A stretch of 5,147 nucleotides of DNA, taken from NCBI GenBank assembly GCA_031260615.1, contig JAISLG010000009.1:1-5147 (forward strand). The letters are read 5' to 3'. The stretch comes from Oscillospiraceae bacterium (GTDB lineage: Bacteria > Bacillota > Clostridia > Oscillospirales > Ruminococcaceae). Below, piece by piece: positions 1-4,429 of the stretch. Under the pieces are notes generated by a model. The model was not told the origin of the DNA. It worked only from the letters and a program-made list of their open reading frames with translations, and made no database searches. The position numbers were made by a program, and so were the translations under genes. The stretch's first letter is position 1. Each line of letters starts with the position of its first letter.

Positions 1-567
1 AGTCGCCACTACGCGTTTCGCGGAGCGGTTGCCGAATAGTTTAAGGATACGGAGAGCCTGTTTGTTCACAGCCTCCATTGAACGGAGTAACGGGGTTTTC
101 TTGTCGAGTGCCTCGCCCGAATACGAACAGAACGCAGTCGGGATATAAAGGCTGTCGTCTTTAACGAACGCGAACGAAGTCGGGTCCCACGCAGTATATC
201 CCCTCGCCTCAAACGTAGCGCGTAAACCGCCGCTCGGAAATGAGGACGCGTCGGGTTCGCCCTTGATAAGTTCTTTGCCCGAAAATTCGAGTATCGCGGT
301 GCCGTCGCCCGTCGGGGAAACAAAACTGTCGTGTTTTTCGGCTGTCTGCCCCGTCATCGGCTGAAACCAGTGGGTGAAATGCGTTGCGCCGTGCTCAACC
401 GCCCAAGCCTTCATTTGGTTGGCGATTACGTTCGCAACGGGGAGAGTAAGTTCCGCCCCTGAGTCAACGACCGCGCGGAATGCCTTATACGTTTCTTTCG
501 GTAAACGCACTCGCATAGTTTCGTCGTTGAAAACTTTCGAGCCGTAGAGTTCGGGTATACTTGCCAT
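1..567 (-). CDS. glnN: Glutamine synthetase type III (GlnN), N-terminal part, truncated by window edge
   Basis: This gene makes glutamine from glutamate and ammonia using ATP, in the cytoplasm. The minus-strand frame is open from ATG (565-567) to base 1, giving 189 codons and no stop. What identifies it is the type III signature: THWFQPMTG (residues 65-73), AEKHDSF (76-82), [15 protein letters not shown] (103-117) and [11 protein letters not shown] (119-129). Family members are about 700 residues, so roughly 500 C-terminal residues, including most of the catalytic barrel, lie outside the window. The start is supported by an AAGGGG-type ribosome binding site (574-581) a few bases upstream and a consensus promoter at 610-637. 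It is transcribed divergently from pfkA. Type III enzymes are typical of Bacteroidota, Clostridia and some cyanobacteria. Type I (GlnA) is excluded by these motifs. No defect is seen in the visible part. Confidence 0.95.
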   Translation of the reverse strand, partial: MASIPELYGSKVFNDETMRVRLPKETYKAFRAVVDSGAELTLPVANVIANQMKAWAVEHGATHFTHWFQPMTGQTAEKHDSFVSPTGDGTAILEFSGKELIKGEPDASSFPSGGLRATFEARGYTAWDPTSFAFVKDDSLYIPTAFCSYSGEALDKKTPLLRSMEAVNKQALRILKLFGNRSAKRVVAT

Positions 568-583
568 TTATTTTCCCCTTACC

Positions 584-599
584 TATAATTAAAATTATA
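584..599. repeat. Perfect AT-only palindrome in the glnN leader
   Basis: TATAATT-AA-AATTATA is a 7-bp perfect inverted repeat with a 2-base centre. It lies between the predicted glnN transcription start and the ribosome binding site, a position suited to an operator. It does not fit the GlnR/TnrA consensus (TGTNA-N7-TNACA). Its AT-only composition in an AT-rich spacer means chance is a serious alternative. Confidence 0.4.
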
Positions 600-609
600 A
601 TTAAGTTAT

Positions 610-637
610 ATTATAAACACATACCACAATTTGTCAA
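610..637 (-). promoter_or_regulatory. Sigma-A-type promoter for glnN
   Basis: On the minus strand TTGACA (632-637) and TATAAT (610-615) are separated by 16 bases; both hexamers match consensus. The start of transcription should fall near 603, giving a leader of about 35 bases before the glnN ATG. The palindrome at 584-599 lies within that leader. Confidence 0.8.
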
Positions 638-689
638 GGAGCAAACGCGAAAAACTTTATAAAAATATACAAAAAAATCACGATAATTT

Positions 690-705
690 GTTAGTTACGA
701 CTAAC
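690..705. repeat. Inverted repeat GTTAGT-TACG-ACTAAC
   Basis: Perfect 6-bp arms flank a 4-base centre. The repeat lies between the two divergent promoters, about 50 bases upstream of the glnN -35 box and about 120 upstream of the pfkA -35 box. It has no following T-run, so it does not look like a terminator; a protein-binding site is possible but unproven. Confidence 0.35.
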
Positions 706-823
706 ACGGCATAGTTGGCAGATATGAAATGTATATGATTACGGTAGTGTTGTGGTATAACGCAATTACAAACCGTTAAAGGTGAATACGCAAAGTCAGT
801 TTGTTTTTTGTGCAAATATTTTG

Positions 824-852
824 TTGACAAGGGGGGATTTATCGCGTATACT
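824..852 (+). promoter_or_regulatory. Sigma-A-type promoter for pfkA
   Basis: TTGACA (824-829), a 17-base spacer and TATACT (847-852) match the housekeeping consensus closely. The spacer begins with a run of six G. Transcription should start near 859, giving a leader of roughly 68 bases that contains the tandem repeat at 878-897. Confidence 0.85.
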
Positions 853-877
853 AAATCCGATTATTTAGACGGGGTAC

Positions 878-897
878 GGTAGCAACTGGTAGCAACT
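878..897 (+). repeat. Tandem 10-bp direct repeat in the pfkA leader
   Basis: GGTAGCAACT occurs twice head to tail (878-887 and 888-897), between the predicted transcription start and the ribosome binding site. Its 10-base period places both copies on the same face of the helix. It could be a binding site or a simple duplication. Confidence 0.6.
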
Positions 898-927
898 TGT
901 AATTTTTTTTATCGGGAGTAGTTGGTT

Positions 928-1914
928 ATGAAGAGAATAGGCGTACTTACGAGTGGCGGCGACGCCCCCGGAATGAATGCGGCGATACGCGCCGTAGTGC
1001 GGACGGGCATATCCAAGGGAATGACTGTACTCGGCGTTCGGCGCGGGTACAACGGACTTATACTTGACCGTACCGAAACCCCCGAAATCGAGGCGGACAT
1101 TGTAGAGTTATCCGTTCGCTCCGTAAGCGATATTATACAACGCGGCGGTACTCTGTTGTACTCGGCGCGGTGTCAGGAGTTCCGATACGAGAGCGGATTG
1201 CAAAAAGCGAAGGCGACTTGCGAACGCCACGGGATAGAGGGGCTTGTAGTAATCGGTGGCGACGGGAGTTTTCGCGGCGCGGCGGATTTGTCCGCGCGCG
1301 GTATTGCTTGTGTTGGGATACCCGGCACCATTGACAATGACATTGCTATGACGGATTACACAATAGGCTACGACACCGCGATGAATACCGCTATGGAACT
1401 CGTGGACAAACTCCGCGATACAGCGCAAAGCCACGACCGATGTACAGTAGTCGAGGTTATGGGGCGGAACGCGGGGTATATTGCGCTTAATACGGGCGTA
1501 TCTTGCGGAGCGACCGCGATACTCACGCGCGAAACGGGGACGTCGGCAGAAGATGTTATAACACGCATAAAGAATACGCAGACAACGGGCAAGCACCACT
1601 TCATAGTAGTTATGTGCGAGGGCGTGGGCAATGCGGCGGAGGTTGCAAAGGAGATTGAAAAGCATACGGGCGTGGAATCGCGAGCATCGGTACTCGGGCA
1701 CGTTCAGCGCGGCGGTTCGCCCACAGTGCGCGACCGTGTAGCGGCGAGCAGACTCGGACACCGTGCCGTGGAATTGCTGTCGAATGGTATCGGCAACCGT
1801 GTGGTAGGATTCGATAGGAATGAGTTGGTAGACTTCGATATACAGGACGCGCTCAGAATGACGAAAGAGTTTGACTTTTCGCTGTATAACGTGGGTATGG
1901 ATATTTCTTTTTGA
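928..1914 (+). CDS. pfkA: ATP-dependent 6-phosphofructokinase
   Basis: The product, 328 residues, phosphorylates fructose 6-phosphate to fructose 1,6-bisphosphate, the committed step of glycolysis. Visible motifs in order are GGDAPGMN (10-17), the ATP site GGDGS (110-114), the catalytic loop PGTIDND (132-138, with the base Asp136), VMGRNAG (177-183) and GHVQRGG (257-263) for sugar phosphate binding. Gly at 113 and Gly at 133 mark the ATP-using form; pyrophosphate-using enzymes carry Asp and Lys there. Arg21 and Arg25 match effector-site arginines of the E. coli enzyme, so allosteric control is plausible. I chose ATG 928 because GGGAG (914-918) is 9 bases upstream; a TTG at 922 in frame would leave only 3. 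It is slightly longer than E. coli PfkA (320). It is not followed by pyk, unlike many Firmicutes, and ends at a hairpin. Confidence 0.97.
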   Translation: MKRIGVLTSGGDAPGMNAAIRAVVRTGISKGMTVLGVRRGYNGLILDRTETPEIEADIVELSVRSVSDIIQRGGTLLYSARCQEFRYESGLQKAKATCERHGIEGLVVIGGDGSFRGAADLSARGIACVGIPGTIDNDIAMTDYTIGYDTAMNTAMELVDKLRDTAQSHDRCTVVEVMGRNAGYIALNTGVSCGATAILTRETGTSAEDVITRIKNTQTTGKHHFIVVMCEGVGNAAEVAKEIEKHTGVESRASVLGHVQRGGSPTVRDRVAASRLGHRAVELLSNGIGNRVVGFDRNELVDFDIQDALRMTKEFDFSLYNVGMDISF

Positions 1915-1973
1915 TGTGAATGTATTGGGTTGATGTGAGTGATTTGGGATATATTCCCTCCTCCCCGTCAACA

Positions 1974-2015
1974 ACCACAAACGCGCCGATTGTTGAAAAT
2001 CGGCGCGTTTGTGGT
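1974..2015. terminator. Long perfect hairpin between convergent pfkA and tRNA-Trp, probable bidirectional terminator
   Basis: Two 17-base arms (1974-1990 and 1999-2015) are perfectly complementary around an 8-base loop. The GC-rich core CGCGCCGAT is flanked by AAA/TTT, so on either strand the core stem is followed by TTTGTGGT, a weak U-rich tail. No true run of T follows the full stem on either strand. The position, downstream of both pfkA (plus) and tRNA-Trp (minus), supports termination of both units. Confidence 0.65.
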
Positions 2016-2045
2016 AAAACATAAAGAGGGTAATATGAAACCCGT

Positions 2046-2120
2046 TGGCAGGGGTATCAGGACTTGAACCCGAAATTGCGGTTTTGGAGACCGCTGCTTT
2101 ACCAATTAAACTATACCCCT
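2046..2120 (-). tRNA. trnW: tRNA-Trp (anticodon CCA)
   Basis: The gene reads from 2120 down to 2046. It has a 7-bp acceptor stem (AGGGGTA with TACCCCT), a D arm with GG in the loop, an anticodon stem GCGGT/ACCGC with loop CTCCAAA, a short variable region, and a T arm with loop TTCAAGT. The anticodon CCA (complement of 2085-2087) reads UGG, tryptophan. Discriminator G and a genomically encoded CCA end (2046-2048) are present. It has its own promoter and runs toward the hairpin at 1974-2015. In many Firmicutes tRNA-Trp lies between rpmG and secE on their strand; here it is upstream of that cluster and inverted. Confidence 0.96.
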
Positions 2121-2135
2121 ATGCACAACACTGTT

Positions 2136-2164
2136 ATGATAACACGCGTATAAAGCAAAGTCAA
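2136..2164 (-). promoter_or_regulatory. Promoter for tRNA-Trp
   Basis: On the minus strand TTGACT (2159-2164), a 17-base spacer and TATCAT (2136-2141) differ from consensus by one base in each box. The predicted start near 2129 is within about 10 bases of the mature tRNA 5' end, which is usual for tRNA genes. Confidence 0.7.
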
Positions 2165-2220
2165 GGGGGACGGATAAATTTTTCGGGGGTGTTCGGGGTT
2201 TGGTGTGCGTGTTTATTATA

Positions 2221-2571
2221 TTAATTTGGTTTCGGTGTTGGTTGGGCTGCGAGTTGCGCGGCGCGTGCAGTTTCAAAAACGTCGGTTAAATCGTATTGCC
2301 CCTCGACATTCGTAACATCAAACTTTTGGACGACCCGACATAGCCACGGCAGTCGGGAGTTCAGTGCGTCCATAACACGCCCGACATCGTTTATGTCTAA
2401 GCGTTTTTTGGAAACATAGCCTGAATACTGCCTGTGTTCAAACCCAAAATCCAGCAAGATTAGTTTGATTGCGGAGTAGGCTGGCGCAGTGTTTTTGAAC
2501 CCATTTTCTTTGAGCAGTTTTGTGTCCAAGTCGAAGTTGAATGCTTTATAATGCGCTTGCAGTATAGACAT
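2221..2571 (-). CDS. vapD: VapD-family protein, putative Cas2-like endoribonuclease toxin
   Basis: The 116-residue product matches the VapD pattern: a first strand ending FDLD (13-16), an AY-x2-I segment (31-35), a GF-x3-QYSGY stretch (43-52) corresponding to the GF-x3-QGS-x-Y of Haemophilus and Helicobacter VapD, MDAL (67-70), LPWL (74-77) and DLTDVF (94-99). Known VapD proteins have a ferredoxin-like fold resembling Cas2 and some cleave RNA; a few act as toxins. Usual length is about 92-95; the excess is a short N-terminal lead and an Ala/Gln/Pro-rich tail of about 16 residues. Asp14 aligns with the conserved Asp of the family. I chose ATG 2571 because it follows the upstream stop by 4 bases; the longer in-frame start at 2661 would overlap the upstream gene by 86 bases. 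The ribosome binding site is weak, which suggests translational coupling. Family assignment is from remembered sequences, not a search. Confidence 0.75.
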   Translation of the reverse strand: MSILQAHYKAFNFDLDTKLLKENGFKNTAPAYSAIKLILLDFGFEHRQYSGYVSKKRLDINDVGRVMDALNSRLPWLCRVVQKFDVTNVEGQYDLTDVFETARAAQLAAQPTPKPN

Positions 2572-2575
2572 TTTG

Positions 2576-2923
2576 TCACGCCCAATACCTTTCGTGGGTT
2601 TTGACGTGTTCGAGCGTGTCGTTTGAAAAATAGTTGTCGGGGTCGCGGTCGTCACGTTCAAGCCAATTCCAAACCGTCAAGTTGTCAAAAAACCAGTCAA
2701 GTTTTTTGAACTTGTTGGCGAAAATCATTTGCCGCGCGAAGTCGTGTCTGCTCCCGACAGAGGCATATTTCCCCTTGCCTATCTTCTTTTGTTGCAGTGC
2801 CGCAAACTCGTCGTCTACAATTTTGTACATATCCGCAAGGTCGTATTTGCCCTCGTGTAATATCTTCTCCTCGTCGAAGACAATCTCCATTATAAATTCG
2901 GGGTTGGTTGTTGCAGTTTCCAT
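2576..2923 (-). CDS. Uncharacterised acidic 115-residue protein, partner of VapD; candidate antitoxin
   Basis: I do not recognise this family with certainty. The product has 23 acidic and 16 basic residues, no signal peptide and no membrane segment. After a short N-terminus comes MEIVFDEEKI (12-21), a probably helical middle, and an aromatic C-terminal part with LDWFF (75-79) and WNWLERDD (85-92) followed by an acidic stretch. No helix-turn-helix or ribbon-helix-helix motif is evident. The start at ATG 2923 is favoured by AGAGGTG (2928-2934) at correct spacing; in-frame ATGs further upstream lack one. It is the first gene of a minus-strand pair with the VapD gene. First-gene position, acidity and tight coupling fit an antitoxin or immunity-type partner, but that is inference from context only. 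Confidence 0.7.
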   Translation of the reverse strand: METATTNPEFIMEIVFDEEKILHEGKYDLADMYKIVDDEFAALQQKKIGKGKYASVGSRHDFARQMIFANKFKKLDWFFDNLTVWNWLERDDRDPDNYFSNDTLEHVKTHERYWA

Positions 2924-2958
2924 TTGTACACCTCTTATATTGCAATTCATTACCCAAC

Positions 2959-2987
2959 AGTATATAATAAATCCCACGCCTCCGCAA
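2959..2987 (-). promoter_or_regulatory. Putative promoter for the partner-vapD pair
   Basis: On the minus strand TTGCGG (2982-2987) and TATACT (2959-2964) are 17 bases apart. The -10 is good and the -35 matches three leading positions. Transcription from about 2952 would give a leader of some 29 bases. TTGTCT / TATTAT, a few bases upstream in the same stretch, is an alternative pairing. Confidence 0.5.
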
Positions 2988-3020
2988 GACAAAACCCCCA
3001 AAAAAATATTGATTTTCCCC

Positions 3021-3043
3021 CTTGACAAGTACATTTTGTCAAG
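3021..3043. repeat. Inverted repeat over the -35 box of the rpmG promoter
   Basis: CTTGACAA (3021-3028) and TTGTCAAG (3036-3043) are perfect 8-bp arms around a 7-base centre. The left arm contains the -35 hexamer. The right arm, read on the minus strand, is also TTGACA but has no -10 at proper distance, so a protein-binding site is likelier than a divergent promoter. Confidence 0.5.
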
Positions 3044-3050
3044 GTATACT
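3022..3050 (+). promoter_or_regulatory. Sigma-A-type promoter for the rpmG-secE-nusG-rplKA operon
   Basis: TTGACA (3022-3027), 17-base spacer, TATACT (3045-3050). The predicted start is near 3057, leaving a leader of about 104 bases before rpmG. Both boxes are overlapped by inverted repeats (3021-3043 and 3041-3061). Confidence 0.85.
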
Positions 3051-3061
3051 ATTGATACCTT
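3041..3061. repeat. Inverted repeat over the -10 box and start site of the rpmG promoter
   Basis: AAGGTAT (3041-3047) and ATACCTT (3055-3061) are perfect 7-bp arms around a 7-base centre. The left arm overlaps the -10 hexamer TATACT by three bases and the right arm covers the expected transcription start. It overlaps the preceding repeat by three bases. Confidence 0.5.
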
Positions 3062-3079
3062 GCCGCAACGGCTTTTTTT
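3062..3079 (+). other. Short stem followed by T7 at the very start of the rpmG leader
   Basis: GCCG-CAA-CGGC (3062-3072) is directly followed by seven T (3073-3079). It has the look of a minimal intrinsic terminator, but with transcription starting near 3057 it would act within the first two dozen nucleotides, and the stem is only 4 bp. It could stop incoming transcription from upstream, cause an early pause, or protect the 5' end. Confidence 0.35.
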
Positions 3080-3160
3080 GTTGTATCGCCGTGTGTTTGA
3101 GTAAGGGAGGCAATGCCGCCGAAAATACGGCATATTTTATATAACAGGAGGTGCCGCAAT

Positions 3161-3322
3161 ATGGCTTCCGCCAATCGACCGAAAATAGTGCTGGCTTGCA
3201 CTGAATGCAAACAGCGGAACTATAATACCCGCAAGAACAAGAAGAATGACCCTGACCGTATCGAACTTAAAAAACATTGCAAATTCTGCCGCAAGCATAC
3301 TTTGCACAAAGAAACAAAGTGA
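3161..3322 (+). CDS. rpmG: 50S ribosomal protein L33 (zinc-binding form)
   Basis: The 53-residue basic product is a small protein of the large ribosomal subunit. It carries two CxxC pairs (Cys13/Cys16 and Cys40/Cys43), the zinc-binding C+ type, with the family stretches [11 protein letters not shown] (19-29) and ELKKHCKFC (35-43). Length matches the family (about 49-55). ATG 3161 is preceded by a strong AGGAGGT (3146-3152). An in-frame ATG at 3113 would add 16 residues absent from the family and has a ribosome binding site only 2 bases away, so I rejected it. It is first in the operon; secE follows after 12 bases, without the tRNA-Trp gene often seen between them. Cysteine-containing and cysteine-free L33 paralogues often alternate under zinc limitation; whether this genome has a second copy cannot be seen. 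Confidence 0.96.
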   Translation: MASANRPKIVLACTECKQRNYNTRKNKKNDPDRIELKKHCKFCRKHTLHKETK

Positions 3323-3334
3323 AGGCGGTAAAAT

Positions 3335-3697
3335 ATGGCAAAGACTAACGATAAGGAAAAGGCTGACGTAACCGAAAAATCGGAAAAGTCGGATAAAAAA
3401 GGCAAGTCCGAAGTTAAGAAAACGGATAAGGTTGACAAGGACAAAAAAGCCGATAAAAAAGGCAAAGATAACAAGGGCAAAGACAACAAAGGCAAAGACA
3501 ACAAGAAAAAAGGCGGTATTGGTAAATGGCTACGCGATGCTAACGCCGAGTTCAAAAAAGTAACTTGGCTTGGACCGAAACAACTCGCCGCTCAAACTGC
3601 CGCGGTTACGATTGCGGTTGTTATATCGTCGCTTGTGATATTTGGAATTAACCACGGGATTATGAAGGTCATCGAAATAATCCTGAAATGGAATTAA
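3335..3697 (+). CDS. secE: Preprotein translocase subunit SecE with long lysine-rich N-terminal extension
   Basis: SecE is the small clamp subunit of the SecYEG protein-export channel in the cytoplasmic membrane. The conserved part starts near residue 62: amphipathic GKWLRDANAEFKKVTWLGPKQ (63-83), then one membrane segment at about 87-107 (AQTAAVTIAVVISSLVIFGIN) and a short tail. Residues 1-60 form a hydrophilic extension with 24 lysines and 14 acidic residues, including three tandem GKDNK units (43-57). Single-helix SecE proteins are commonly 60-80 residues; this one is 120. The start at ATG 3335 has AAGGCGG (3322-3328) upstream, overlapping the rpmG stop. nusG follows after 19 bases, the usual order. 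Orientation should leave the charged N-terminus in the cytoplasm. Confidence 0.93.
   Translation: MAKTNDKEKADVTEKSEKSDKKGKSEVKKTDKVDKDKKADKKGKDNKGKDNKGKDNKKKGGIGKWLRDANAEFKKVTWLGPKQLAAQTAAVTIAVVISSLVIFGINHGIMKVIEIILKWN
3461..3505 (+). repeat. Three tandem 15-bp repeats inside secE
   Basis: Three copies of GGCAAAGAYAACAAR (3461-3475, 3476-3490, 3491-3505) encode GKDNK three times. Only third codon positions differ. The in-frame repeat suggests slippage-driven growth of the lysine-rich SecE extension; copy number may vary between strains. Confidence 0.85.
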
Positions 3698-3716
3698 ACG
3701 TAAGGAGGGCGGATTA

Positions 3717-4304
3717 TTGAGCGCGGACAGCGTCAAGGATTATAAATGGTATGTCCTCCATACCTATTCGGGATATGAAAATAAGGTCGCGAATGATATA
3801 TTAACTATCGTTGATAACCGCAACCTTAAACATCTAATCCGTCAGGTTCACGTCCCAACCGAAACCCATAAGGTTGTTCGGGAAGTGAAAAAGGTTGATA
3901 AATATACGGGCGTCGAGACAATCGGGAAGTCTGAACCGAAAGAAATTCAGGTCAAGTTATTCCCCGGGTATGTCTATGTCTATATGCATAAAACAGACGA
4001 AACTTGGTATATTTGCCGAAATGCGCGCGGCGTTACGGGCTTTTTAGGGTTCGGTAACGACCCCGTTCCTCTCTCAGAGGACGAGGTTAAACAACTTAAA
4101 CTCGCGAGAACCCCCGATGAGCAACGCGTTCTTCGTCCGGGTATGCGCGTTGACATCAAAGACGGGTCGCTCCCGTTCGGTATGTCAGGCGAAAATGTAT
4201 TGCTTAAAGAAATCGACACCGAAAATGGTACGATTAAGGTTGATGCCCTTATGTTCGGCGGCACTACCGAGTTCGCACTGAAAATTGAAGATATTAAGGA
4301 CTAA
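3717..4304 (+). CDS. nusG: Transcription termination/antitermination factor NusG
   Basis: NusG binds RNA polymerase through its NGN domain and modulates pausing and termination; its KOW domain contacts Rho or ribosomal protein S10. The 195-residue product has an NGN domain (about 9-125) with [14 protein letters not shown] (11-24), VPTE (46-49), FPGYVYVYM (82-90) and [11 protein letters not shown] (101-111), then a KOW domain (about 138-195) with [10 protein letters not shown] (141-150), DTENGTIKV (167-175) and FGGTTEF (180-186). A charged segment at 52-80 is somewhat longer than in many homologues. The start is TTG at 3717, chosen because GGAGGG (3704-3709) lies 7 bases upstream and the first ATG downstream would remove the NGN core. 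The gene follows secE closely and is separated from rplK by a structured 125-base spacer. Confidence 0.97.
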   Translation: MSADSVKDYKWYVLHTYSGYENKVANDILTIVDNRNLKHLIRQVHVPTETHKVVREVKKVDKYTGVETIGKSEPKEIQVKLFPGYVYVYMHKTDETWYICRNARGVTGFLGFGNDPVPLSEDEVKQLKLARTPDEQRVLRPGMRVDIKDGSLPFGMSGENVLLKEIDTENGTIKVDALMFGGTTEFALKIEDIKD

Positions 4305-4429
4305 TTTGTCCAGTTATACCGCTTTGCGGTAGAGCGACTTATCGGCGGTGTAATGCACCGTGTCGCTGTCAGCGGCTGATAAATGCGAGGCGTTTGTCCG
4401 ATAAAGTATATATAAAAAGGGAAAGTATA
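4305..4429 (+). promoter_or_regulatory. Structured nusG-rplK intergenic RNA, function unknown
   Basis: The spacer holds a perfect hairpin TACCGC-TTT-GCGGTA (4317-4331), then a two-part stem: GCGAC (4334-4338) with GTCGC (4362-4366) enclosing CGGTG (4346-4350) with CACCG (4356-4360), leaving a 7-base bulge on one side and 1 base on the other. The bulge and next base TTATCGGC (4339-4346) could instead pair with GCTGATAA (4375-4382, one G-U), or TTATCGG with CCGATAA (4398-4404). I see no good promoter boxes and no T-run. An attenuator, r-protein leader or RNA processing site are all possible. Confidence 0.4.

Larger units (their letters stand above)
568..927. other. Divergent intergenic region glnN / pfkA
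   Basis: This 360-base gap contains the glnN and pfkA promoters, the palindrome at 584-599, an inverted repeat at 690-705 and a tandem repeat at 878-897. I find no convincing open frame with a ribosome binding site, and no tRNA or recognisable riboswitch. The part from about 706 to 820 shows nothing I can interpret. It is AT-rich compared with the flanking genes. Confidence 0.7.

Noticed and set aside
66..323. 85-codon open frame within the glnN region
   Set aside because: It is an alternative frame on the same strand as glnN; the Arg-rich product is typical of out-of-frame reading of GC-rich codons.
621..758. 9-bp sequence ATACCACAA at 621-629 repeated inverted at 750-758
   Set aside because: Matches of 9 bp between distant positions are expected by chance several times in a window of this size, and flanks do not extend the match.
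1108..2022. 304-codon minus-strand open frame opposite pfkA
   Set aside because: It lies antisense to a clear phosphofructokinase and crosses the convergent hairpin; the His/Arg/Tyr-rich product has no recognisable motif and no ribosome binding site was seen.
2572..2661. Upstream start for the VapD gene (30 extra residues)
   Set aside because: It would overlap the preceding gene by 86 bases, and the added Thr-rich stretch has no counterpart in VapD.
3037..3042. Minus-strand TTGACA as a second divergent promoter
   Set aside because: At 16-18 bases downstream the sequence is G/A-rich with no -10-like hexamer; the box is better explained as one arm of the inverted repeat.
2634..3104. 156-codon plus-strand open frame opposite the VapD partner gene
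   Set aside because: It overlaps almost completely the better-supported minus-strand gene, has no ribosome binding site, and its Ser/Ile/Leu-rich product resembles antisense translation.
3113..3160. In-frame upstream ATG that would extend L33 by 16 residues
   Set aside because: GGGAGG is only 2 bases from this ATG, whereas AGGAGGT is well placed for ATG 3161, and the extension is foreign to the L33 family.
3461..3505. Tandem repeats considered as a CRISPR array
   Set aside because: Units of 15 bp abut without spacers and are in frame inside secE; no cas genes are present, and VapD resembles Cas2 only at the fold level.
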